Below are positions 27,982 through 35,983 of a stretch of DNA of 64,000 nt, piece after piece. Source of the DNA: Streptomyces sp. HUAS CB01 (lineage in GTDB: Bacteria; Actinomycetota; Actinomycetes; Streptomycetales; Streptomycetaceae); assembly GCF_030406905.1 (NCBI RefSeq), contig NZ_CP129137.1:6045501-6109500 (forward strand), written 5' to 3'. Position numbers and translations under genes: made by a program. The first letter of the stretch is position 1; every line of letters begins with the position of its first letter. The notes under the pieces were generated by a model that made no database searches, had not been told where the DNA came from, and saw only the letters and a program-made list of their open reading frames with translations.

Positions 27982-28761
27982 GTGTCCGCTACGCCCGTGC
28001 TGGCGTTGCGCGGGGTCTCCAAGCGGTTCGGTGCCGTTCAGGCGCTCACCGACGTAGAGCTTGAGGTCCACGCCGGTGAGGTCGTCGCCCTGGTGGGCGA
28101 CAACGGCGCCGGAAAGTCCACGCTGGTCAAGACGATCGCCGGCGTGCACCCCATCGATGAGGGCGTCATCGAGTGGGAAGGCAGGGCCGTGTCGATCGGC
28201 AAGCCGCACGACGCCCAGAACCTGGGCATCGCGACCGTCTACCAGGACCTCGCGCTGTGCGACAACATCGACGTCGTCGGCAACCTGTACCTCGGCCGGG
28301 AGCTCCGCAAGCGCGGCGTCCTCGACGAGGTCGAGATGGAGCGCCGCTCGCGCGAGCTGCTGAGCACGCTCTCCATCCGCATCCCCAGCGTCCGCATCCC
28401 GATCGCCTCGCTCTCCGGCGGCCAGCGCCAGACCGTGGCCATCGCCCGTTCGATGCTCGGCGCGCCCAAGCTCGTCATCCTCGACGAGCCCACCGCCGCG
28501 CTCGGCGTCGAGCAGACGGCGCAGGTGCTCGACCTGGTCGAGCGGCTGCGGGAGCGCGGCCACGCGGTCATCCTCATCAGCCACAACATGGCCGACGTGA
28601 AGGCCGTCGCAGACAAGGTGGCGGTGCTCCGGCTCGGCCGGAACAACGGCGTCTTCGACGTCAAGTCCACCTCGCAGGAAGAGATCATCTCCGCCATCAC
28701 CGGCGCCACGGACAACGCCGTGACCCGTCGTGCGGCGCGCACCTCGGAGGCGCAGAAGTGA
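27982..28761 (+). CDS. xylG: Xylose ABC transporter ATP-binding protein (single domain)
   Basis: 259 residues with one complete ATPase domain: Walker A GDNGAGKST, signature LSGGQRQ, Walker B LVILDEPTAAL and the switch His in ISHN. E. coli XylG has two fused domains (about 510 residues), so this is the half-size actinobacterial form that must dimerise. GTG 27982 is chosen because GAAGGAG at 27966-27972 is 9 nt upstream; ATG 27973 abuts that site with no spacing. The stop overlaps the xylH start (GTGA), so translation is coupled. Confidence 0.92.
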   Translation: MSATPVLALRGVSKRFGAVQALTDVELEVHAGEVVALVGDNGAGKSTLVKTIAGVHPIDEGVIEWEGRAVSIGKPHDAQNLGIATVYQDLALCDNIDVVGNLYLGRELRKRGVLDEVEMERRSRELLSTLSIRIPSVRIPIASLSGGQRQTVAIARSMLGAPKLVILDEPTAALGVEQTAQVLDLVERLRERGHAVILISHNMADVKAVADKVAVLRLGRNNGVFDVKSTSQEEIISAITGATDNAVTRRAARTSEAQK

Positions 28762-30053
28762 GCATCGACAAGACTCCGGCACCCGCCGGCGGCCGCCACC
28801 GGGTGGTGAACCCGGACGCCGCACACGACGCGGTCACCGCGGTCGACCCCCGGCTCCTGGTCCGCGAGCAGGGCTTCGGCGGCTACATCGCGGAGTTCAA
28901 GCGCAAGCTGCACGCGGGTGACCTGGGCTCCATCCCGGTCGTCATCGGTCTGATCCTGATCTGCGCGATCTTCCAGAGCCTGAACTCGAACTTCCTCTCC
29001 GCGCAGAACCTCAGCAACATCGCGGTCACCATGGTCGCCACCGGCATGATGGCCGTCGGCATCATCTTCGTGCTGCTGCTCGGCGAGATCGACCTGTCCG
29101 TCGGCGCGGTCAGCGGTGTGTCCGGCGCGATCGTGGCCGTCCTCAGCGTCACGAACGGGATGAACGAGTGGCTGGCCCTGCTGGTCGCGATCGCCGGCGG
29201 CGCGGTCATCGGAGCCCTCCACGGCTTCTTCTTCGCCCGCATCGGTGCCCCCGCCTTCGCCGTCACCCTGGCGGGCCTGCTGTTCTGGCAGGGCTTCATG
29301 CTCCAGCTCCTCGGCTCCCAGGGCACGATCAACCTGGACGGCGACGGCGTCGTGGCCAAGCTGACCACGTACTACTTCTCCGACGTGGCGGCCGCCTACG
29401 GTCTCGCCGCGCTGGCCGTGGCCGTGTTCTTCGTCTCGGCGTTCGTCGACAGCCGCCGCCGTGACGCGGCGGGCATCCCGTCCCGGCCGCTCGGCGACAT
29501 CCTGTTCCGCACGGTCCTGCTCGCCGTCGTGTCCTTCGGGGCCGCCTACATGCTCAACCAGTACAAGGGGCTGCCCCTGGCGCTGGTGCTGTTCCTCGTG
29601 GTCCTGGTCGTCACCGACTTCGTCCTGCGGCGCACCGCCTACGGCCGGAAGATCTTCGCGCTCGGCGGCAGCGTCGAGGCGTCCCGCCGCGCCGGCATCA
29701 ACGTGACCGCCGTCCGGATCTCGGTCTTCGCCATCGCCGGCACCTTCGCGGCCGTCGGCGGTCTGTTCTGGGCCTCCAAGATCGCCGCCGCCAACCAGAG
29801 CGCCGGCGCCGGCGACCTGCTGATGAACGTCATCGCGGCGGCCGTCATCGGCGGCACCAGCCTCTTCGGCGGCCGCGGCCGCACCTGGAACGCGCTGCTC
29901 GGCGTCATGGTGATCGTCTCGATCCAGTACGGTCTCGCGCTGGAGGGCATCGCCACCCCGATCCAGTTCATGATCACCGGTGGTGTGCTCCTCGCCACCG
30001 TCGTGATCGACTCGGTCACGCGCAAGACGCAGAAGACCGCCGGCCGCGCGTAG
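28758..30053 (+). CDS. xylH: Xylose ABC transporter permease
   Basis: 431 residues, about ten membrane helices of the RbsC/XylH family, with the family signature GEIDLSVGAVSGVSGAIVA and the C-terminal VIGGTSLFGGRGR loop. The first 55 residues are cytosolic and charged. GTG 28758 has GGAGG 7 nt upstream and overlaps the xylG stop by 4 bases; a longer open frame upstream overlaps xylG and is not real. It closes the operon, followed by a very strong hairpin. Confidence 0.93.
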   Translation: MSIDKTPAPAGGRHRVVNPDAAHDAVTAVDPRLLVREQGFGGYIAEFKRKLHAGDLGSIPVVIGLILICAIFQSLNSNFLSAQNLSNIAVTMVATGMMAVGIIFVLLLGEIDLSVGAVSGVSGAIVAVLSVTNGMNEWLALLVAIAGGAVIGALHGFFFARIGAPAFAVTLAGLLFWQGFMLQLLGSQGTINLDGDGVVAKLTTYYFSDVAAAYGLAALAVAVFFVSAFVDSRRRDAAGIPSRPLGDILFRTVLLAVVSFGAAYMLNQYKGLPLALVLFLVVLVVTDFVLRRTAYGRKIFALGGSVEASRRAGINVTAVRISVFAIAGTFAAVGGLFWASKIAAANQSAGAGDLLMNVIAAAVIGGTSLFGGRGRTWNALLGVMVIVSIQYGLALEGIATPIQFMITGGVLLATVVIDSVTRKTQKTAGRA

Positions 30054-30063
30054 CGGCCACCGC

Positions 30064-30103
30064 CAGCAGTGCCCGGCGCCGGAACCGGCGCCGGGCACTG
30101 CTG
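30064..30103 (+). terminator. xylFGH terminator
   Basis: A perfect 19-bp stem, CAGCAGTGCCCGGCGCCGG at 30064-30082 with its complement at 30085-30103 and only two bases between. It ends in CGTGTTCCCCTT. It separates the xyl operon from dxs. Confidence 0.85.
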
Positions 30104-30259
30104 CGTGTTCCCCTTCGGGACCGGCCGCCGGCCCCGGAGGGCCTCCGTGTCCTCCGACGGCGTGACGCGGAACGCACCGCCCGATGACAGCGGCCGGGAG
30201 CGGAACATTAGACTCGACAGATCGGCAAGCTCGACCAGCTCAAACGCAAGGAGGCACGG

Positions 30260-32182
30260 GTGGCATTGCTTACCCGTATCAGGGGACCGCGCGATCTGGA
30301 CCGACTCGGCCCGGAGCAGCTCGACCAGCTGGCCGCAGAGATCCGCACCTTCCTCGTGGACGCGGTCTCGAAGACCGGCGGCCATCTCGGCCCCAACCTC
30401 GGCGTGGTCGAGCTGACCATCGCCCTCCACCGCGTCTTCGACTCACCGAACGACAAGGTCCTCTTCGACACCGGTCACCAGAGCTACGTCCACAAGCTGC
30501 TGACCGGCCGCCAGGACTTCTCCAGGCTCCGCGCCAAGGGGGGCCTGTCCGGCTACCCCTCGCGCGCCGAGTCCGAGCACGACGTCATCGAGAACTCGCA
30601 CGCCTCGACCGTCCTCGGCTGGGCGGACGGCCTGGCCAAGGCCAACGAGGTGCTGAAGAAGGACGACCACGTCGTCGCGGTCATCGGTGACGGGGCCCTC
30701 ACCGGCGGCATGGCCTGGGAGGCGCTGAACAACATCGCCGACGCCAAGGACCGCCCGCTCGTCATCGTCGTCAACGACAACGAGCGCTCCTACGCGCCCA
30801 CGATCGGCGGCCTCGCCAACCACCTGGCCACGCTGCGCACCACCGACGGCTACGAGCGCTTCCTCGCCCGCGGCAAGGACATCCTGGAGCGCACCCCCGT
30901 CGTCGGCAGGCCGCTCTACGAGACCCTGCACGGAGCCAAGAAGGGCCTCAAGGACTTCATCGCCCCGCAAGGCATGTTCGAGGACCTCGGCCTGAAGTAC
31001 GTCGGTCCCATCGACGGCCACGACATCGAGGCCCTGGAGTCCGCGCTGACCCGCGCCAAGCGGTTCCGCGGCCCGGTCATCGTGCACTGCCTCACCGAGA
31101 AGGGCCGCGGCTACCAGCACGCGGAGCAGGACGAGGCGGACCGCTTCCACGGCATCGGCCCGATCCACCCGGACACCGGGCTGCCGGTGAAGGCCTCGGC
31201 TGCCAGCTGGACGTCCGTCTTCGGCGACGAGATGGTCGAGCTCGGCCGGGAGCGCGAGGACATCGTCGCCATCACCGCGGCGATGCTCCAGCCCGTCGGC
31301 CTGAAGAAGTTCGCCGACACCTTCCCCGAGCGCGTGTTCGACGTCGGTATCGCCGAGCAGCACGCGGCGACCTCCGCCGCCGGCCTGGCCACGGGGGGAC
31401 TGCACCCGGTCTTCGCCGTCTACGCCACGTTCCTCAACCGCGCCTTCGACCAGGTGCTGATGGACGTCGCCCTGCACAAGTGCGGAGTGACCTTCGTCCT
31501 GGACCGGGCCGGTGTCACCGGCGACGACGGCGCCTCCCACAACGGCATGTGGGACATGTCGATCCTGCAGGTCGTCCCGACCCTGCGGATGGCCGCCCCG
31601 CGCGACGCCGAGCAGCTGCGCGCCCAGCTCCGCGAGGCCGTCGAGGTCAAGGACGCGCCGACCGTGGTCCGTTACTCCAAGGGCGTGGTCGGCCCCGCCG
31701 TCCCGGCCGTCGGACGCGTCGGCGGCATGGACGTCCTGCGCGAGGCCGGCACGGACCGGCCCGACGTCCTCCTCGTCTCGGTCGGCGCGCTCGCGCCCAT
31801 GTGCCTGGAGATCGCCGGCCTCCTCGACAAGCAGGGCATCTCCACCACCGTCGTCGACCCCCGCTGGGTCAAGCCGGTCGACGAGGCCCTCGCCCCGCTC
31901 GCCGAGAAGCACCGCGTCGTCGTCACCGTCGAGGACAACGGGCGCGTCGGCGGCGTCGGCTCCGCCGTCTCCCAGGCGCTGCGCGACGCCGGGGTGGACC
32001 TGCCGCTGCGCGACTTCGGCATCCCGCCGCGCTTCCTCGACCACGCCTCCCGCAAGGAGGTCATGGCCGAGATCGGGCTGACGGCGCCGGACATCGCCCG
32101 TCAGGTCACCGGCCTCGTGGCCAAGCTGGAGGGCCGTCTCGACGACGAGCCCAGCAGGACCGCGGAGCCCGCGCGGGACTGA
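30260..32182 (+). CDS. dxs: 1-deoxy-D-xylulose-5-phosphate synthase
   Basis: 640 residues, full length. A thiamine-diphosphate enzyme joining pyruvate and glyceraldehyde-3-phosphate, the first step of the MEP isoprenoid path. The cofactor motif GDGALTGG (143-150) to NDN (172-174) is intact, with His42 (GGHLG) and His73 (TGHQ), and the transketolase-type pyrimidine domain begins [14 protein letters not shown] 30260 has AAGGAGG upstream. It is a separate unit from xylFGH because of the terminator between. Streptomyces often carry two dxs genes; whether this is the only one cannot be told. Confidence 0.97.
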   Translation: MALLTRIRGPRDLDRLGPEQLDQLAAEIRTFLVDAVSKTGGHLGPNLGVVELTIALHRVFDSPNDKVLFDTGHQSYVHKLLTGRQDFSRLRAKGGLSGYPSRAESEHDVIENSHASTVLGWADGLAKANEVLKKDDHVVAVIGDGALTGGMAWEALNNIADAKDRPLVIVVNDNERSYAPTIGGLANHLATLRTTDGYERFLARGKDILERTPVVGRPLYETLHGAKKGLKDFIAPQGMFEDLGLKYVGPIDGHDIEALESALTRAKRFRGPVIVHCLTEKGRGYQHAEQDEADRFHGIGPIHPDTGLPVKASAASWTSVFGDEMVELGREREDIVAITAAMLQPVGLKKFADTFPERVFDVGIAEQHAATSAAGLATGGLHPVFAVYATFLNRAFDQVLMDVALHKCGVTFVLDRAGVTGDDGASHNGMWDMSILQVVPTLRMAAPRDAEQLRAQLREAVEVKDAPTVVRYSKGVVGPAVPAVGRVGGMDVLREAGTDRPDVLLVSVGALAPMCLEIAGLLDKQGISTTVVDPRWVKPVDEALAPLAEKHRVVVTVEDNGRVGGVGSAVSQALRDAGVDLPLRDFGIPPRFLDHASRKEVMAEIGLTAPDIARQVTGLVAKLEGRLDDEPSRTAEPARD

Positions 32183-32349
32183 TCCGGCGCGCCCTCCGGC
32201 GCACGCACCCCGGCAGACGGATTGGGCCGGTCGGAGTACCGTAAGAGGTTTCCGGCCGGTCCTTTCGTGTGAAACGCACTCCGTGGGCGGGCGAGGTCCA
32301 GCACCCCTCTCGATCATGGATATACGGCCATGGGTACGGAGGTACGCCG

Positions 32350-33861
32350 GTGAGCACACAGCAGCAGCCCCCGAGAAGCACCGGGGCGTTCCGGACCAAG
32401 ACGGTCGAGCAGTCGATCCGGGACACGGAGGAACCGGAGCACGCGCTCAGGAAGTCGCTCTCCGCATGGGACCTGACCGTCTTCGGCGTCGGCGTCATCA
32501 TCGGCACGGGCATCTTCGTGCTGACGGGCATCGCCGCCAAGGAGAACGCCGGGCCGGCCACGGCCCTGTCCTTCGTCGCCGCCGGTGTCGTCTGCGCCCT
32601 CGCGGCGCTCTGCTACGCCGAGTTCGCGTCCACCGTGCCGGTGGCCGGGTCGGCGTACACCTTCTCGTACGCCTCGATCGGCGAACTGCCCGCCTGGATC
32701 ATCGGCTGGGACCTCGTCCTCGAGTTCGCCCTCGGTACGGCGGTGGTGGCGGTCGGCTGGTCCGGGTACGCGCGCCACCTGCTGGAGACCAACCTCGGCT
32801 GGGAGATGCCCGCCGCGCTCTCCGGACCCGACGCGGGAGGCCACTTCGACCTGCTGGCGTTCCTGCTGATCCTCGTGCTGACCGCGATCCTCGTCATCGG
32901 CATGAAGCTGTCGGCGCGGATCACCGCGATCGTCGTCGCGATCAAGGTCACCGTGGTGCTGCTGGTCATCGTCGCCGGCGCCTTCTTCATCAAGGCCGAC
33001 AACTACACGCCGTTCATCCCCCCGGCCAAGCCGCAGGAGACGGGCGGCGGTCTCATGGCGCCCCTGGTGCAGGTGCTGTTCGGCTACGAGCCCACGAACT
33101 TCGGCGTCATGGGCATCTTCACCGCGGCCTCCATCGTCTTCTTCGCCTTCATCGGCTTCGACGTCGTCGCCACCGCCGCCGAGGAGACCAGGAACCCCCA
33201 GCGGGACATGCCGCGCGGCATCCTGGGCTCCCTCCTCGTCTGCACCGTGCTGTACGTGGCCGTGACCCTCGTCGTCACCGGTATGCAGAAGTACACGGAG
33301 ATGTCGGCGACCGCTCCGCTCGCCGACGCCTTCAAGGCGGTCGACCAGCCCTTCTTCGCCGGTGCCATCAGCCTCGGCGCGGTCGTGGGACTGATCACCG
33401 TCTGCATGATCCTGCTGCTGGGCCAGACCCGGGTGTTCTTCGCGATGAGCCGCGACGGACTGCTGCCGCGCTTCTTCTCCGTCACCCACCCGAAGTTCCG
33501 GACGCCCCACCGGGCGACCATCGTGCTCGGCGTGGTGATCGCGGTGATCGCGGGCTTCACCAGCCTCGAGGCGCTCGCGGCCCTGGTGAACATCGGCACG
33601 CTCTTCGCCTTCGTCATCGTGGCCCTCGGCGTCATCATCCTCCGCAACACCCGGCCCGACCTGCACCGCGCCTTCCGGACGCCCTGGGTGCCGGTGCTGC
33701 CCATCGTGTCCATCCTGGCCTCGCTCTGGCTGATGCTGAACCTCCCGGCCGAGACCTGGCTGCGGTTCGCCGTATGGATGGCGATCGGCGTGGTCGTCTA
33801 CTACCTCTACGGCCGCTCCCACAGCCGCCTCGCCAAGCTCGGCAAGAACGCCGAGCTCTAG
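32350..33861 (+). CDS. Amino acid permease (APC superfamily, cationic amino-acid transporter-like)
   Basis: 503 residues with about 12-13 membrane helices. Helix 1 has the APC signature GVGVIIGTGIFVLTGIAA; the FIGFDVVATAAEETRNPQRD segment after it is typical of the CAT/YfnA group. It would import amino acids with protons or exchange them. GTG 32350 is chosen because GGAGGT (32338-32343) is 6 nt upstream; the frame before it is untranslated leader. No amino-acid enzymes are adjacent, so the substrate is unknown. A 12-bp hairpin at 33908 ends it. Confidence 0.92.
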   Translation: MSTQQQPPRSTGAFRTKTVEQSIRDTEEPEHALRKSLSAWDLTVFGVGVIIGTGIFVLTGIAAKENAGPATALSFVAAGVVCALAALCYAEFASTVPVAGSAYTFSYASIGELPAWIIGWDLVLEFALGTAVVAVGWSGYARHLLETNLGWEMPAALSGPDAGGHFDLLAFLLILVLTAILVIGMKLSARITAIVVAIKVTVVLLVIVAGAFFIKADNYTPFIPPAKPQETGGGLMAPLVQVLFGYEPTNFGVMGIFTAASIVFFAFIGFDVVATAAEETRNPQRDMPRGILGSLLVCTVLYVAVTLVVTGMQKYTEMSATAPLADAFKAVDQPFFAGAISLGAVVGLITVCMILLLGQTRVFFAMSRDGLLPRFFSVTHPKFRTPHRATIVLGVVIAVIAGFTSLEALAALVNIGTLFAFVIVALGVIILRNTRPDLHRAFRTPWVPVLPIVSILASLWLMLNLPAETWLRFAVWMAIGVVVYYLYGRSHSRLAKLGKNAEL

Positions 33862-33907
33862 CCGCGCACCGGACGCCCCCCGCCGGGGGTGCCGTCACGA
33901 CCGCACA

Positions 33908-33946
33908 CGGCCCCGTATGCCCGCCTCGACGGGACATACGGGGCCG
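33908..33946 (+). terminator. Permease terminator hairpin
   Basis: CGGCCCCGTATG (33908-33919) pairs with CATACGGGGCCG (33935-33946), loop 15 nt. The following 33947-34198 is GC-rich with no gene seen. Confidence 0.75.
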
Positions 33947-34198
33947 ACGTGTGTGCGCATGCCCGTCGGATCGCCGCCTTCACCGCCGTACCCCCTCCGC
34001 CGTGCGGCCGCCCCGCCGGGAGGCACCGGACGGCCGGGCGGCACCCCGCCCGGAGCAGCACCCACCCCCGCCGGCCCGCCACCGGGGTGCGGCACCGCGC
34101 CGGGCCTCCGGGTGCGGGCGCCGCCTGGGGGCGTGCACCCCGAGACGTACCGGCTCGCCGACCGGCCCCCGGCCGGTGAGGCGGCCGGGGGGCCGGGG

Positions 34199-34570
34199 TC
34201 AGCCGCGGTGGACCGCGCGCGGCCCCACGACGCGCGCCCCCAGGGCCTCGACCCGCTCCCGCAGCCCCCGGTCCGCGGTGACCACCACGGCGGACCGGCC
34301 GGCGTTCTCCCGGACCAGCTCCACGACGCGGTCGTCACCGCTCCCGGGCGCGGACTCCACGCGTACGCCCGGCACGGGCCCGACGCCCCTCGCCCGCCCC
34401 TCGACGACCAGCACCACCTCGACCGGACCGGGGTGCCCGGGGATGCCCTCCTCGGCGAGCGGGACCAGTGCGTCGCGGAGCCGCTCGGCCGCGCCCGCCC
34501 GGTCGCGCCACCAGCCGTCCGGTACCGAACCGACCACGTTCGCGCCATCGACGATCAGGAGAGGGACCAT
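34199..34570 (-). CDS. NYN/PIN-like nuclease-fold protein (YacP type)
   Basis: 123 residues. It opens LLIVDGANVVG, the NYN-domain strand with the first catalytic-type Asp (Asp8) and Asn. Further acidic positions are in GSGDDRVVELV and VVTADRGLRERV. These match the PIN-like RNA nuclease core of YacP/Rae1. Such proteins cut RNA, sometimes on ribosomes. Start ATG 34570. It is divergent from the next gene with a 126-bp gap that carries tandem CACGTGAATCA units. Activity is inferred from fold residues only. Confidence 0.75.
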   Translation of the reverse strand: MVPLLIVDGANVVGSVPDGWWRDRAGAAERLRDALVPLAEEGIPGHPGPVEVVLVVEGRARGVGPVPGVRVESAPGSGDDRVVELVRENAGRSAVVVTADRGLRERVEALGARVVGPRAVHRG

Positions 34571-34635
34571 GGCGGAAGCGTGTCACAGAGCCGGTCCACG
34601 GGCGGGCGGACCGGTGTGTCGACGGGTGTTATCGT

Positions 34636-34657
34636 CACGTGAATCACACGTGAATCA
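34636..34657. promoter_or_regulatory. Two tandem 11-bp units CACGTGAATCA
   Basis: Exact copies at 34636-34646 and 34647-34657, one helical turn apart, 39 bp before the plus-strand gene. The TTATCGT just before could be a -10 element. Helically phased direct repeats fit activators that bind side by side (SARP- or BldC-like), but the regulator is not identified. Confidence 0.5.
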
Positions 34658-34696
34658 AGCGCCTGCACGGCGCTCGGGGAAGGTGGGCAACGGGCC

Positions 34697-35863
34697 ATGT
34701 CATTGCGGTCTGCGCGGGGGTCGAAGCGTCGGACGGGCACCCCGCCCGACACCGTGGGGGCCGAAGGCCGGCAGCGCCGGGCGGCCCGGGCCACGACCTC
34801 GCTGCCCGCCGACCCGTCGCTCCCGCCGACCACCGGCTGGCTGCTGCGCGGCAAGGACGGGCGGCTCTCCGCGTACACGCCGGCGGCCGACGGCGTGCTG
34901 CGCTGGACCGAGAAGCGGGCGGGCGGGCCCGAGTGGATCGGCCCCGAGCTGTTCCCCGCCCCCGGCATCCTTCCCTACCTGGCGATCGCCCAGGGCTCGG
35001 ACGGCTATGTGCAGCTGGTCGCGCTGCGGCGGACCCCGGTGGCGGGCGGCGAGGTCGCCACGGACGTCGTCCAGGCCATCCAGTACCAGACCGGGCGCCC
35101 CATGCGGGACTGGTACGCCCTCGGCACCCCGTACGCCCAGGACCGCGCCCTCGCGGCCACCATAGGGCTCCCCGCGGCCGTCGTGGACGCGGAAGGGTCC
35201 CTCCACGTCTTCGTGCGCAACGCCGGCGGCGGTGTCTGCGGCCGCGCACAGGTGCCGAACGGCAAGTGGAACAAGTGGGCCGACCTCAAGGGCAGCGGGC
35301 TGCTCGGCCTGCCCGCCGCGTCGGTCACCGACCACGGGCTGATGGAGGTCCTCGCCCCGACGGAGGACGCCGTCCTGCGGTGGAACCAGGAGACCCAGGG
35401 CGTGAAGTTCCAGCGGGCCGACGACATCGCGTTCTCCGCCGCCGACGGCTCGGTCAGCTCCGAGCGCACCGGCCGCGAGCGGCTGACCCACTTCTGGCGC
35501 GACGCGGCCACGGGCGTCGTGCACGCCTGGCGCGAGGGCATGGCCGCGCCCGCGGCCCTCGGCGGCGAGGGCGGCACCGGGCCGGTCGCCGTGCTCCGCA
35601 CGCCGGTCGACGGCCAGGACTGCACGATCCTCGCCCAGCGCGGCGCCGACGGCCGCCCGGCCCTCGCCGCGTACCCGACGGAGGAGGAGTCCGCCGGCCT
35701 CAACTGGACGCCCACGGGCGAGTCCTGCGTCGGCGCCCCCGCCCTCGCCATCGACGGCACCGGCCGTGTCGTGCTCGCCGCCCTCGCCGCCGACGGCTCC
35801 CTGCGCGTGACCCGGCAGAAGTCCGAGTCGGGCCTGGCGATGGAGGCGTGGACGCGGGTCTGA
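34697..35863 (+). CDS. Protein of unknown function, probable beta-propeller/lectin-like repeats
   Basis: 388 residues. A basic, disordered N-terminus (about 50 residues) lacks a signal peptide. The rest is beta-rich with recurring short units of the form DG-h-LQVF/W-R-N (for example DGRLSAYTPAADGVLRW, DAEGSLHVFVRNAGG, TGRVVLAALAADGSLRV), as in proteins with a propeller of 5-7 blades. I do not recognise catalytic residues. It may be a sugar- or protein-binding scaffold. ATG 34697; GGAAGG lies about 13 nt upstream, a poor spacing. The tandem CACGTGAATCA units upstream suggest specific control. Confidence 0.7.
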   Translation: MSLRSARGSKRRTGTPPDTVGAEGRQRRAARATTSLPADPSLPPTTGWLLRGKDGRLSAYTPAADGVLRWTEKRAGGPEWIGPELFPAPGILPYLAIAQGSDGYVQLVALRRTPVAGGEVATDVVQAIQYQTGRPMRDWYALGTPYAQDRALAATIGLPAAVVDAEGSLHVFVRNAGGGVCGRAQVPNGKWNKWADLKGSGLLGLPAASVTDHGLMEVLAPTEDAVLRWNQETQGVKFQRADDIAFSAADGSVSSERTGRERLTHFWRDAATGVVHAWREGMAAPAALGGEGGTGPVAVLRTPVDGQDCTILAQRGADGRPALAAYPTEEESAGLNWTPTGESCVGAPALAIDGTGRVVLAALAADGSLRVTRQKSESGLAMEAWTRV

Positions 35864-35907
35864 GCCCTCCGGCGCTCCCGGCCGGGCGGGCGCCGGGGAC
35901 GCACACG

Positions 35908-35953
35908 ACAGGAACGGGCCGTACGGGAGGATTCCCGTACGGCCCGTTCCTGT
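35908..35953. terminator. Perfect 21-bp bidirectional terminator
   Basis: The arms 35908-35928 and 35933-35953 are exact complements around GGAT. It lies between two converging genes and is the longest perfect stem in the window. Confidence 0.9.
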
Positions 35954-35983
35954 CGGCCTGTCAGGCCGTCACGCGGTGACCGG

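Noticed and set aside
28173..28757. N-terminal extension of XylH overlapping XylG
   Set aside because: Out-of-frame reading through the ATPase gene; GTG 28758 with GGAGG is the clear start.
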